A DNA stretch of 64,000 bases from Polytrichum commune. Its lineage: Eukaryota; Streptophyta; Polytrichopsida; Polytrichales; Polytrichaceae. The translations under genes and the position numbers were made by a program. Below are positions 46,574-59,184 of this stretch, one piece after another. Under the pieces are notes generated by a model. It had not been told where the DNA came from and did not search any database. It saw only the letters and a program-made list of their open reading frames with translations. Each line of letters opens with the position of its first letter. The first letter of the stretch is position 1. The stretch is taken from positions 2,292,001-2,356,000 of the forward strand of contig OX485804.1 in the NCBI GenBank assembly GCA_950295325.1. Direction: 5' to 3'.

Positions 46574-46909
46574 CACTAAATAAATCTATTCCTGTGGGCC
46601 AGAATAATTTTCTTGAGCCCACTATGATTTTTATAATGAGAATTAATGTGGGCTGCATTAATTTCATCCCACACTAAATCTCTAGTAGAGAATTAGTGTG
46701 GGCCACAATAGTTGTATTTCAAGAAAATTAGTGTGGGTGATTATTTAATTTTGTGCTAATTTTGTTCTATAACCAATATTCAATGTGTTGGTCAATATTC
46801 AATGTTGTGGATGTCTTCATGAAGAATTGGGGGAAGACCCAGGATCTTGGACCCACATTAATTCCACACTAGTCTTGCACCCACACTAATAGGGATATTC
46901 ATTGTAGTG
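46574..46909. mobile_element. CACTA-like MITE candidate
   Basis: The left end CACTAAATAAATCTATTCCTG and the reverse complement of the right end (CACTACAATGAATATCCCTA) are alignable inverted ends starting CACTA. Inside, both ends are rich in (A)CCCACACTAAT / ATTAGTGTGGG subterminal repeats. No coding capacity. A matching 3-bp target duplication is not evident, so the boundaries are tentative. Confidence 0.5.
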
Positions 46910-48617
46910 GTCGGTACACCTTGTTCATTGGTGTCCTTTAAGACATTTTGTGGCCCTTTCAAATAGGTGAGTAGGACCATATAAGGAGCAACGCATAAAA
47001 TGGAAGGGCTACTACAGCCCACACTCCTGTTTTTGGGGTTCCAAGTTCAAGATTGGTGGATGAGTGGGAAATATACAAGACTTCAAGAGTAATTCTAGTG
47101 TAAAATAAGTGTCATAGACAAATTTTTAGATTGTATTTGTTGGGGGTTTGTATTTCTCAACATTTCATGTAAAATCCAAACCTTAATGAATTCAAATTAG
47201 AATAAGATTTTTATGAATAGTGTTTTTTTAATTGATGTTATAAATCCAAGGAATCTTTTGGGAAATAAACTTTTGAAGCAAAAGGCAAAAAATTCAACAA
47301 CCCTTCCCCCAATAAAATGGAGTAACCCTTCATATCTATACATTAGGTAGGAGCCCACCTAATCTTCAGGACCCACCGTTATAGTGCAATGTAACTCCCT
47401 CCTGCAAAATTAAACTTAAAAGTTATGTCATTGGATGTGGACGGAATGAGACCCTTGTATTTCTCTTAGCTAGCCATGCAAAACTCTATGATCCTTAAAG
47501 GTCTCATAGACCCATTTGGGCTTCTAGATGTACCGTAATGAGGTGTTTAAGGAAAATTGTTGTTGTTTTTAACTAAATTTAATATAAAAAATGGACCCAT
47601 ATAACTCCAACTCATGTATCAATAAAACATCTCTCTAATTGCCCCCCCCCCCCCAACAAAACAAAAAAAGGAAAAAAAAAACTATTAGAAACTAATATTT
47701 ACTCTTGTACGAATGGACCTAGATTCAAATACATACCATATATTTTCCACCATTTTCACATATGAAATTGATATATCATCTTTTCGTCAAAAGACATTGT
47801 GTCAAATACGATCTTAATCTCACATCCTTGATTTCAATATTCATGGAGATCTCTCACCACCTTCTGCATACGCCATGCAATGATAGCTTGGTCATTCAAG
47901 TGATAACGGTTTATTGAAGAATGAGATTGTATGAGGTAGAGATCTATTATTTCATATATCTAATTTGGTGTGCAATTCACAAAGGTTGTTTAATGTTTAT
48001 TAGAGAGGCGTTCAAGACTTTTTCTTATAGCATGTCATTTTATGAGTGCCACGTAATGCTTGTAAGATTGGAAACGTGGGTTGATGGTGAATAATGTGGA
48101 ACACAATGCATTGAACCATTTGGAAGTATAGTGTAGGTAGTTACTCAAACAGCTCAATCTTGGAATTTTGATTGGGGAGGAAATATTTGCATCACTAACA
48201 ATTAAAGCCCCTTCATTCTCTACTTACAAGTGCAATGGTATCCACCGATTTGTAGCCCTACACTAAATATTTTAATTTAGTGTGGCCTACATTATCAAGC
48301 ATTGATCCACATTAATTATCTTTTAATCATTGGGTGGCAATTAGAATGGGTGTCATGTGACACTTAGTGTTACACGACAACGCATGAAAGACCACGCCAT
48401 TTTTGTTTTTCATCCAGTAGTGTGACTACTTAAAGTAGACGTGCCTAAATTGAACACAACAATAATCTAGACTCCTATATATGACTTGTATGTTGTTAGG
48501 TATAGATGATGTAAGAATTGACATAAAAAAAAACCATGTGTTTAAAAGAGATTGGACTACGTGCTCAAAATATGCTAACCATTCTAAGTTCAACAGTCAA
48601 CATGATTAGAGCAATGT
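46910..48617. other. Non-coding stretch
   Basis: No gene. Contains a 14-15-base C tract near 47644 and a copy of the AAATTGAACACAACAATAAT motif at 48446-48470. Confidence 0.5.
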
Positions 48618-48800
48618 CAGGGAGATTTTTGGGCATAATCAGTCAAAATCCTAGTGTTTCCAAGTCCAACGGGTTGCATGTTGTGATCTTTATGTTTTTC
48701 TTTCTTAATGTGAGGTATATTCTATAGATTCTTCTAAAACGATTGGGAATTTTCCTAAAGTCTTGAACTTCAACCGGTTATTTCTCAAACTCAATTGGTT
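48618..48800 (+). repeat. Dispersed repeat family A, copy 5
   Basis: Reads TTTTTGGGCATAATCAGTC, CCTAGTGTTTCCAAGTCCAAC, GAGGTATATTCTATAGATTC, AAGTCTTGAACTTCAACCGG and TTATTTCTCAAACTCAA: the most complete plus-strand copy after 31545. Confidence 0.65.
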
Positions 48801-51800
48801 CAGCTATAATTAGCAATCGGTTCCCCCCATTCATTGAAGGGGAACCTAAATGAGCACTTAATGAGCACAAGCATCTTCATGTTTAAATGCATGTGAGCTC
48901 TGAATGTTTATGAGCCAAATGGCTACAGGCACGATTTGGATTTGTTTATCATCTTCCATCAACTTATGTTGCATCAACAAATCCACGATGAAGCATTACT
49001 AAAAATTGGATTGAATAATCGAACTTCCCACGATTCAATTTTGATTATTGGATGCGCACAACTGCCGATTCCCGAATTGAAGACACAGGTCCTCCCAATT
49101 GTGCTCGATGTTGAGTGTGCAGTAGTTAATAAAATCCAAAGATGGAGTCCAACCTCTTTAGCACATGTATCTTTATGGTGTTTTTTCTTTGATCCTCGCC
49201 AAACCACACACCGATGAAATGTAAGGGCCCGATCAAGAAAAGTAACCGAATAACACCTGCATATCGTACATAGGGAGGCTGGACAACAATGAGAGAGAAA
49301 GAGAGATCCCTTTTAGATGAATAATATGATTTGTTGATTTTATTAGGTACCCGGGCAGTCATCATGAAAACTCTTGGCCTGCAAAGAGACTCTTTGCAAA
49401 TGGGCTCCCCCCCCCTCCCTTTCTTTGGAATGTCCTTTCCGCCGTGGATCTTAGTGTGTAGTTTTCCCCCTTTTTCTCCGTCCCTTCCCCACCCCTTCCT
49501 TGTACCAGCCAACACCCCATGACTCACAAGCCGTATTATTACACTGAGGGGCCAAAAAACCAATTTATTGTGTTTAGTTGTCCTATTTGTACCCCCCCCC
49601 CCCCCCTTCATTTTTAACTCCCATTTAAGCACCTCGTACCCACTTTTTTAATGATTAATTCTTTTATATTTAAGGCCCAAAATGTACCCAGACGAGCTGC
49701 TTAGGCCTGGCTGTGCGATCAGGGGAGCCCGGGAACCATGGGGGAACCACGTCGGGAACGCGACTCACTGTGTGGGGCTCAACCAGAAGCCTCGAACTTA
49801 GTGAGACCCGGGTTTAACATATATCACCTCTTGACTTCGCGATAGGTTTGGAAGTGTAAACTTATTGTTGCGCAGGCGTCTTAATTTTCATGGGCTGTTG
49901 AGCCGTAGCATGATGCATGAGAGCACAAATTCTTTGACCCATGACATTCTGAGCAAGGTCACTTAAGTTACCTTCCACACATTATGAAGGGAAGGGGCGC
50001 CGGGGGAGAAACCATTGCAAGAACCGCCCCTGCTTGTTTTCACTCCCTTTAGTTGTGGATGTTACGGCTGGCCTCTAGAATTGATGGAGGGAATGTCACC
50101 GCGTCTACTTACATTCTCCTTCCATAATTCCAGCCAGCAGAGTGAAAAAACAAAAGGCAACGTTAGACAGACACATCACGGACGCCAACACTCACGCTCC
50201 ACAGCATGTAGCAGCCTTGAAGGACTGTCATTCATTCATTCATTCAGTAGCGAGCAGGACGGATACCTCACAAACTTCCAGAGGCAAAAATTGTCGTATA
50301 AGACACAATGAAAATGTTGAGGAAATGACATTGTCCCATTCGTCAGCGAGAGGGGCATGGCTATCGCATACAAGCCAAGCATACGTCATGTTCATGCAAC
50401 ATAAGGAAGTTATGCAGTAGTATGCATTCCAGAGGTAACTTTTATTCTATTGATTTGACACTGAAATTAGTTTCAATTTCCTCAAATTAGTCTACTGGAT
50501 CAACCCCAAACTTAAAGGGACGACAGAACACGACCATGACTGTTAAGTTCGACCTCAGACGAAGCTGAGTTTGTTTCATCGCACCGTTTCTGAGGCATGA
50601 AGTTGGGCCGGTGTTTCGCAACATAGCTATGTGGAAGCTTCAGCAGTTCTAAGTGAGTACCCTACATGCGAGTCAGATTAGGCATAGAGTGAATATTATT
50701 GTGCCCAAAATGCCACAAGTCATCCTGTGATTGGTTTGAACCTCTTAAGAGATGATGTGGAAGTTGGATTTAGACAAAGACATGCCAATTTATACGTGAC
50801 TGTGCATAATAGATGATAGCCATTGAGTGGAATTGGGTAGATGGCCACGAGCCGTATCCGCCCATTGGCCAAAATTTAATGTGATTTCTATTGGGAAGAG
50901 ACTCCATATTTCCTTGAGGAATTTTGTAAACATCTTGTTGGACCAATTCTATGGGTGAGGTAGATGTGTTTGAATGTGCGGTACACCCAAAGAAACGTCA
51001 AGAGGAAGCATAAATTTCATCTTGATATAAATTATGATACTAACAACTCATGCAAGTGAAAGGAGAGATAAGCACATGACCTAATTTTTAGGTATTTTTA
51101 GGCACCTTGCACCATGTAAGAGTCATTTGAATTAAGCACACCAAATGTGATCATGAAACATGCATTTTGGTTGGTAGATTGTCCTCATGCTCATGCTCAT
51201 AAGGAGAGTGTGAGAAATATGAAGACCAAAACCGGGTCATATCACGCTTGAAAAGGGTAGTCGTTCACTCCTTGCATGGATTTTCAATCGGTGCAAACTC
51301 AACCTTCCTAGCTCTTGAGGCCCTTGCATGCTTTGTTGCCAAGTTCATACCACAATCTACATGAGGGTCTTATGCCGTGGACATATTGGCCGTCATCAAG
51401 ACTACAGGCCACGGGGGGTGCACCTACACTTGATTTGTGTATACACGTGCGAGACAATGTTTTTTCACTTCCTTCTTTCTAGCGAATACCGCATCCCTTG
51501 CTCCTTGCAACACATGTACAGAGAAAATTGTTTTTGCATTATGGCGAGCAAGGAAGTGTTGGTTGCTCTCAAACCAAAAACAAAAAAAAGCCAACTCCAA
51601 ATGCATCAAGAATCAAGGAAGACGCACCCATTTTGAGGGGAGGCGGAGCCCCTCGGACGCACCACACCACCACGTAAAGAACAAAGGGACCAAGAACCGA
51701 AAAACCTACAGCCAAGAATCCTACCAAGGACAACCCACCAAGCCGCCCAACCAAGGGCCACCCCCAGCCCAACAGCCAAGGACAATCCCAAGCCACCAAG

Positions 51801-51890
51801 TGACCAAAGTAACAAACCACCTACATCCATTGTCGTTTCCAATTCCAAACAATTCTCATTTTATCCCGTCTACAAGAACATTCCTAGCCC
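48801..51890. other. Non-coding stretch with C tracts
   Basis: I see no convincing gene. A pure C tract of 17-18 bases lies at about 49591-49607, and the 49170-49630 minus strand has only low-complexity open frames. A few residues on minus near 49190 (WRGSKKKHHK) vaguely recall LINE RT C-termini but are too weak to call. Confidence 0.4.
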
Positions 51891-52200
51891 CCCCCCCCCC
51901 CCGTTTCATCAAACCCTTTGAGGAGGGCTTCGGCCGACTCGGTCCTAATCTTAACAAGCTCAACAACCGGTTTGCAAGCCACCTTTGTATACACAATGAG
52001 GTCGTCCCAAACGAGATGTTTCATTTTGGAGTCATGCCATTGTTCATGGTTGAGCACCCTATCGTTCCATTCAATCCAAATCGTCTAGAGCGTAATGCCT
52101 CAAAAAAGCTACCAAGTCTTGACTTTCTTAACAAACTTCTTAAGGATTCATTCCCCAAAGAAAGCTTCCCCAAAGGAAGCATGTCTCATTGAAAACCACT
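51891..52200 (-). pseudogene. LINE (non-LTR retrotransposon) C-terminal fragment
   Basis: On minus, with one in-frame TAG, the sequence reads GITL*TIWIEWNDRVLN then QWHDSKMKHLVWDDLIVYTKV, the W-I-W-ER-ND-xVFN and V/I-WD-xL-xDY pattern of the tail after the RT domain in plant LINEs. Upstream RT is absent. The plus-strand 251-codon frame over 51437-52192 is read as a shadow of this. The fragment ends near a 15-C tract at about 51889. Confidence 0.5.
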
Positions 52201-52969
52201 TTCCTTTTCCCATGGCAAACCGAACGCCGGCCAACATGACTGCCCCCTCAAGGACCACCGTTTTCTATTCCAATTTGAAGTGATAAAAACACTAGATTTA
52301 ACCAATTGCCCTACAACCAAAAGTTGTATGTCCCTATGACAGGGATACCCGACTCCTAGCCATAGATGGGTTGCTTGAGTTTGAGACAACATACAAGCCG
52401 CTGATCACTTTAAACGAAATCTACGGAATATACTCCAAGTTAATAAAAGAAAAGTCGACATGGTACTACCGGGCGGCTGGAGTTGGAAACACTTGGGATG
52501 TCGACCGAGTTTGCCCTAACCCTCCCTGGGCACCGCTTTGTCCTGTTGTAAGGTAATAGCGCCATCCTTGAGGGGGGCGTGCAGTAGTAGTGTGGGCATT
52601 ATAATTGGTGTCCAAATCGCACCTGAGTTTGGCGTGTTTCAAGTGCGCAAACTTCTTAATAAGCTCAGGTAGGGGCTGTCCTGAGGGGGCAGGGGGCAGT
52701 GGGCAGTGGGCAGCCGACTGGGAAGGAAGTGGATGAAGGTCGACGCATGATGTGGTGGCAGCCAGCCGATCGTCCAGCTGGGGTACAGCACAGTATTGTA
52801 AGATCCAGCTGGCCTCCATACGGGGTACCTTAAGTCGAGCTCACCACCCCTGTTGCAAGCTCATGCTCATGCTCACTACACCCCCTGCTTCAGTTACAAC
52901 CAGCTGTTCGCCCTCACCGAATTAAGCCCTGCGCTGCACCACAAAACATACTCGTCTACATGATACTAA

Positions 52970-53431
52970 GGGCCGCTTTACACCACACCTAGAGGCTGGG
53001 CCAATTCTCCTTGAGGCCGATTGCATGACATTAATTTCAGCCCCTTTTGGGTTGGAGGCCGCCCTCAACTACACATTCTAATAAGATTATAATGGGGGTC
53101 TGTTTTCTCATATGTAAAGGCCTTAGGGTCAAGAAGCTACGCCGATTCAATAAATCTAGCATAATCCAACGGATCTAGCATAATGTAGCATAGAGCCGTT
53201 CATATTTCCGCATAATCCAATGGATATAGTTCGTTGAAAAAGTCATATTTTATCATAAAAAATGTTTTCTATTGAAATGTGATGTTGGCCTTGAGGTCAA
53301 GAATTGGCCCTCCATTTTGGGTGTACCCGATTCAACAAGCTCGGGTCGTGTCATACCATGCATTTTTTGATTAAAATTTTCATACCACCAAATTGGCCTG
53401 GCCTCTAGGTGTAAAGGGGTTGGGGCCGATT
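52970..53431. repeat. Inverted-repeat element candidate
   Basis: GCTTTACACC..ACCTAGAGGC.GGGCCAATT (52976-53009) is inverted at about 53394-53425 (AATTGGCCTGGCCTCTAGGTGTAAAG). A second inverted end (GGCCTCTATGTGTAAAG) is at 53491-53507, suggesting nested or repeated insertions. A related start GGGCCAGTTTACACTA occurs at 63770. No coding capacity; no target duplication proved. Confidence 0.45.
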
Positions 53432-53520
53432 TCAGTCTTTTGGCCAATCACAAGTGAGGATTTCAAGCCTCTTACACAATAAATTGGTCCGGCCTCTATG
53501 TGTAAAGTGGTCGTAATATG

Positions 53521-54806
53521 ATTTGGGCGAACCAAAACCAACCCATACACTTGTTACTTGTTGGATGCCTAAACCCTTGCCTCCGAGGAACCAATGTACG
53601 AGGCAGTTCTCAACCATATATTAGTATGGTTGAGAGGGTCGCTAGTAAACTACACTAACGTAAGTGGGCATTGAACGGACACTGTCACCTCTGCACCCAC
53701 TTCTCGTAGGATATATGAAATGCGCAATTAGTACAAGATGAAAAACACTTTCAAATCATGCTCGTGGCCATATTCTTCATCACTTCTGGAGTTTGTATGT
53801 ATATCTCATTCGTCAAGTCAAAGTCGAGATACTCTTCCTCAATATTGTAGATTCCTCAAAAGTGATGAGGAGTGTAGAATGATTGACAAAATTTTGAGCT
53901 ATAGTCTGATTTTATTTAAGCACACGCATTTTTGGTGTCCATTCTTAGATCCACACCTAACCAAACACCAATCAAATATAGGTGTCCCTTCAAGGCGTGT
54001 AACCAAAATAGACCCGCTTAACTTATAAATGTGGTTGTGGTGGTTTTTCATTGTGTTTATGTTTTGTTTCTTTCGAAAAATAGATTTCATTGCTAATGAA
54101 ACTATTAAATGATCGACGACAATGATATCCCCCAATCATGAGTCGTGCTTAGAAGCAATGCTCGGGACTAGAAGAGAGAAAACTCAGAGGAAAGAGTGGC
54201 TGCCACTAGCTCACCAAGAAACCCTTGAATCTTTGGCTTATTAACATGTATGGTTTTGCTATTTCTAACACTTTCACCAATGACCATGTAGTAACACCAT
54301 GGGAAAATCATCATCTTTATTGTGGACCGCAACTATAGGTTTTCCTCCGTTCCCACTTGTAAATTTTGATTGGATTATGTGCTCAAAATATAAACACCCC
54401 ATGGAAATCATTATAGGTTCACTAATCAACACATTTCACACGGTCATTGTGATTGCAAAAAGAGAAAGAGAATCTCCACTTCGATCCTTCGTTAACTGTT
54501 GCATCTCCAATTCAATTCTAACACTTGAAATGACAACGTTTGCAATTCGCAAGCCCTAAGTAGACGGGAAAACTCCCTGTCCAATCCCACAATGAGATTG
54601 TGTTAGGGAGCTAAAACTTGAAAGCGCCCACAAAAGAACCTTGTACAAACCCTAATTGCAGCTGGGAATTCTCCGTACGTCGTGGCATGGCAAGGCAAAG
54701 CAAGCTCAGGATCGGCTGGGACGAAACAACCCATGCCCTGGTTCCTTGGGAGGCAAGGGTTTAGGCATCCAACAAGGAACAAGTGTATGTGTTGGTTCGC
54801 CCAAAT
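53521..54806. repeat. 1.29-kb segment bounded by ~70-bp inverted repeats
   Basis: The left arm (53521-53596) ATTTGGGCGAACC..CACTTGTT.CTTGTTGGATGCCTAAACCC is inverted at 54738-54806 (..GGGTTTAGGCATCCAACAAG..GGTTCGCCCAAAT) with a handful of differences. Ends ATTTGGGC/GCCCAAAT could be terminal inverted repeats of a non-autonomous DNA transposon. No flanking duplication is apparent and no protein is recognised inside. Confidence 0.5.
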
Positions 54807-55574
54807 GTGCGGGAGAAGGGAGGGGGGGGAGGAAGGGACAAAGATATGGAGGAGGATCCAGGGCCCAGGTAGTTGAGTTATAACTTACGTATCATTGCAG
54901 GTGCTGCCGATGAGGCCGCGCGCGCAGGAGCCTGAACTCTGTGTCAATGTGCATTGTAACTTATACAAGATGCCTGCATGAACGAGCGTGTAAGTGTTAT
55001 AATGTGACCTCCAATCATGTTGTTGTTCTGTTGTTGTGATTATGGAACTGCCTGCAGGTCAGCACCAGCCCTCAGACTAACCACACTGGTTATCCCACCT
55101 ACTGAGGGTGCCACTGCTAAATTTCTTTGCTCTATGAAACCGGTGCCACCAAAAGATCTAGGGTTTCAGGATGCAAAGTGTCAAAGTGCCGGAAACTCTC
55201 AATGCAAGTTCTCTTCGGTTTCTTAATTTTGGGAAATGCCTCACGAGCGAGTGACGTTGATTGAGAAGAAGAAGACAAAGAAGAAGAAGCATGTTCAAGG
55301 TCATTAAAACAAAGTATGCACTTTGCAAACATTTTAGAGCGTGCACTAATTTTCTTGAAATGTATGGTAAGTGAGCATGTATTCATGGATTTAGCATCAC
55401 TTGATGAAAATTGCAGCCCTCGCTAATTTTGAAAATTGGCAAATTAGTGCATGTCTGGGGAATTAGTACCACGTGCACTACATGGGTGATATACCCACAT
55501 TGAAAGATGTGATGTTGGACTATGCAAGAAAGGAATAGTAAGCATGTTTTGCTATACTTAGAATGAGGAGAGCA
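54807..55574. other. Non-coding stretch
   Basis: No supported gene or repeat. Confidence 0.4.
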
Positions 55575-56075
55575 AATGGTGCTTAGAGTCAGACAACTAT
55601 AAAGAAAGAATTGGGTCAGACAACCCAAGAGAGAATTGTGCACTAGGGCTAGAGGTCCCATGAAGGAATTGTGCACGGGAGTTAGACAGCTCCAGATCGA
55701 AGATCTTTTCACTAGAGTTAGACAATTCCAAATATGAATCAAAGTTCAACAACTCCTAATGGATGGATGTTATTCACTAGAGCTAGACAACTCTCAATGA
55801 ATAAATATAGTTGGAATTAGACAGTTTCCAACTAGAAGAATGGATGAATGATTATATTTGGAAGTAGATAGTTCCAACTAGAAAAATGGATGAATGAATC
55901 TAATTGGAATAAAATAATTATGACTAGAAGAGTGAATCAATCAATCAAGTTGGAATTAGACAATTCCAACTAGAAGAATGGATGATTAGATAAAGTTGGA
56001 ATTAGTCAATTCCAATTAGAATAATGGGTGAATACATCAAGTTGGATTTAGATAATTCCAACTAGAGGATTGTGA
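55575..56075. repeat. 46-bp minisatellite with a hairpin in every unit
   Basis: From 55811 the unit repeats with an exact 46-bp step at 55858, 55904, 55950, 55996 and 56042 (the first step is 47). Units contain TTGGAATTAGACAATTCCAA, an inverted repeat (8-bp arms, loop AGAC), then CTAGAAGAATGGATGAAT. Older, more degenerate units (AGTCAGACAACTA, GTTAGACAGCTCC) extend left to about 55575. Confidence 0.9.
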
Positions 56076-56889
56076 TTGAGCCAAAGATAAGAAAAGATCA
56101 TATGGTGAAATGATCTATGTACTTACATAAGGAAGCTTCAGTTTAAATTTAGTATGACTTTAGATTTCTAAAATTATCTCTTAGATACTATGAATAGAGA
56201 TGGATAAGACTAGGAATGCCTTTGGGTAAAAGAGGGAGCTCAGGGTAGGAGACATTATCTTGTGTCCCTCCTATGGACAGGTGGTTCGAGCTCATAGCAA
56301 TCACAATGTTGTGTTTAAGTTGTAAATCTTTTATAATGTACAAAATTTTGACAGTTCTCAATATAGGTGTTAATTGTGCATTCATGATTGTAATATTAAA
56401 GTGCAAAAGAAGAACATGAGTGTAATCATGAACCAAAGTGCCTAAATAGCATGTATAACTTATCATCAAGGAGATTAAATCATGAGCTAATTGACCACTG
56501 ATTGTAGGGGACTGCAAGCTCCCCCACTACTACGGTAACCAACATGTCTTTCTCTCCCACCAATGGGAGTAGTAGCCAAACCTACCACCTAGGCTCCCTC
56601 GAGTCAAGGAGTCCAACGTGCCTTGTAAGATATACCAATCCTCAAGTAAGGTAAATGGTACTAAAATTGTCACTTTAAGTGTTGAGTGTATATACTATTA
56701 TTGGATTGATTTAATTTTAAATACTTCTCAGTAGTGATTAAAAAGGGCTTCTAATGCACCAAAGTAGGTCTCACTTAAGTTCCATTTGAAAATTTGATAA
56801 GGGTTGAAAGTTGTATTGGTAGATGTCCCAAAATTAACATGGGAGCATGATGACAAAGGTGCCAGAAATAGGATTTGGTATATTTGGAT
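56076..56889. other. Non-coding stretch
   Basis: Nothing supportable is seen. Confidence 0.4.
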
Positions 56890-57417
56890 TCATGCATGAA
56901 TTTTGGGCAATTCCAATCGCAAATAGGAATCATACAAGTTCTCATACCATCTCATAAAGCAATCTCTCTTATCATCATGCCTAATGGCCAAATGGAGGGC
57001 CCGAAAGCGATCCCATATGTCAGGCTCTTTGCAAGTGAACTCTTTCCCACCTAGCTTGCAACAAGGAAAGTCAAAATATTGAGGTCTAAGCTCTAACTCA
57101 TGTGTATGGTTCAACCTCCCACTCTTTCCTCCCACAATGTGCAATTCCATCCTAATGGTTTAGTAGAAATCGTCGTATGGTATCAACTCTCTAATGGCAT
57201 TATCCATAATTATCCTCCTGTCTTGGGAGTAAGAATTCCAATCAATATTTGGCACCATGTACACACCATGCAACTCCTCAAATGTTGATACCACATCACT
57301 ATATGTAACCATGCTCCAACACCCTACGATAAATGGTGAGGTTTGTTTTATATATCTAGGAAAGTAATAACAATGCAACACCCTTGAGTTACATATAGCC
57401 TTCAAACACCCTATCAT
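56890..57417 (-). pseudogene. Unknown ORF with an in-frame stop
   Basis: Two minus-strand segments in one frame (57417-57163 and 57159-56890) are separated only by TAG 57160-57162, together about 175 codons. The sequence has a coding-like look (PQYFDFPCCKLGGKEFTCKE, IWDRFRALHLAIRHDDKRDCF) with Cys and aromatic residues. No family is recognised and no neighbour clarifies it. It could be part of an old transposon gene. Confidence 0.3.
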
Positions 57418-57716
57418 AAGGTTTCACCTTTAGACACATTTAGCTTCTAGACAATCCTACTCATGTTCCAACATAAGGCTTCGCCTCTCAGCTAACATGA
57501 ACAAGCCCGCCATCGGTGGGAAGTATATACGCAATCCTCTTTAGCAAGAGTCTCAAAGATGTCATGACTCGCCTCCTTCAATGAGGCTCTAAGCTCGACA
57601 AGCACGTTTGTGTCTTGAACAAGTGCAAATATCATTTGTATTTTGAGAACTGGACAATATATGGGTCATGCCGGAGAGCAACTCTTCTTTGGTAGAGAAG
57701 CCTATCCATCAAAAAC

Positions 57717-58391
57717 ATGCCCTATTTGCAACTCATCATAGGCGGATACATGGTTACATGTACTACTCAAATGCAGACAACAACACACCCATGCACTATT
57801 AACAAAAGACAGAACAAAGTTGTATGGGTATTACGGAAACTCATTCTATCAACTAAAATATCAAGACACTATACACTTATGAATGCAAGAACGCATAATG
57901 AATTACTTCAAGAAAACACAGTACCAACATGGCCATTGCCGTGCACAAGTGGTGCCCAAAGATGTCACTCTTACGCCAGACTTAAACCTAACATGCTATG
58001 CGTCATTGGCCACCCGTACAATCATCCTCCACCAGAAATTCCTGCACCAAAACTCACCATACAATTTATAGAATTTACATATTATAATGACAAATTTGTT
58101 GCAAAAACCCTCGATAGGAAAACCACAAAATATCAACTGCTCATCAACAACATCATAACAAAAGGGTGGAATGTAGCCCCACTCATGGTATTAGTCGCAG
58201 GTGCAAGGGCCACAACACACATCCCATCAATGAATAAACTAGATTCAATACTTAAACTCCCTGTCATGAAAATTAAAAGTACATTTAAACAAACTAACAT
58301 AATTGCCACACAATATGCACACTCAATACTAGTTCATAAACGTAGACTAGAGAACCGACAACCCATCATAGACCTCCAAGACTTACCATAA
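57717..58391 (+). pseudogene. Non-LTR retrotransposon C-terminal fragment with restriction-like endonuclease (PD-(D/E)XK) motifs
   Basis: From ATG 57717, 224 residues are open. Residues 88-165 read RLKPNMLCVIG, then IQFIEFTYYNDKF and RKTTKYQLLINNIITKGW..PLMVLVAGARATTH. This fits the C-terminal restriction-like endonuclease module of some non-LTR elements: (P)D-xLC, then IEFT, then R-K-xx-KY with a downstream G. The usual PD is PN here, so the first acidic residue may be lost. The endonuclease nicks the target for reverse transcription. No RT domain is seen upstream, so this is a 3' fragment. Moderately sure of the family, unsure of the exact clade. Confidence 0.4.
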
Positions 58392-59184
58392 ACAAACAAA
58401 TAAACTTACAACCCACTCTACCTTACCCCCTAAAGCAGTGCCATGATTACTGGATGTCTTATGGCTAAAGACGGTTACGTGTTACCGGTAATGATCATTA
58501 GTTATCAAGCATAGTGTCTACTCCCTGCAAAGGGTGAAGTAGTTCTACATTTAACACCATCGCTCTAGGGCGTGACCTAAGATGTTCTACGAACATACAC
58601 TCTATTCACTCCGGCTTCCTCCGGAGACCAGAGTTCTTCTTCTTCTTCTTCTTCTGTATTTTGAGAACACCTTGTTCTCAAACCACCCCATGTGTCTCTG
58701 ACCTTTGAAACGTCTCAAATTGTGTTTAACAACACGAATAGATGCGAAATTATGTGTGGATGAGATGAGCCATCTCCACTTGTGGTTAAGACCACGAAGA
58801 TCACACATGGGTGATAGGTCAATGGAGACAGCCCTAACCAATGGGTCGCATGCAATGATTAGAAGAGGGAGAATGTGATGCACCACCAACATATGGGTCC
58901 TCTAGTGTGTGCTTTTGTGTCAGGTTCACGAACGGGTGATACAAATTCCCAATATGCCATATCTTTTCCTACCAAGATTGCAGCAACACTCCAAGGATGT
59001 GTCAATTGTAAGACCAAAGCATGCATACGAATCCATCCATGCAATCAAAATAAAGGGAGGTGTCAAGTCATGTAATCTTCTTAACATCTTCAATACACGT
59101 GGTATTGAGTTCTTTAATCAAAAGCTTCATGTGGAGTTTAATATATGAGATCTATGATCAGGGAGAACCCACAGTTACTTACAG
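58392..59184. other. Non-coding stretch with TTC microsatellite
   Basis: No gene. A (TTC)n run of about seven units lies at 58634-58655. Confidence 0.5.

Noticed and set aside
49126-49632. 168-codon minus-strand frame as a gene
   Set aside because: It crosses a C tract (poly-Gly) and shows no convincing domain; a weak LINE-like stretch was not enough to call.
51437-52192. 251-codon plus-strand open frame as a gene
   Set aside because: The minus strand shows recognisable LINE C-terminal motifs over the same bases; the plus frame is low complexity and looks like a shadow.
54977-55000. Additional palindrome copy (ATGAACGAGCGTGTAAG)
   Set aside because: Only the left half matches; the right arm is missing, so it is not counted with the 16.5-26.1 kb family.
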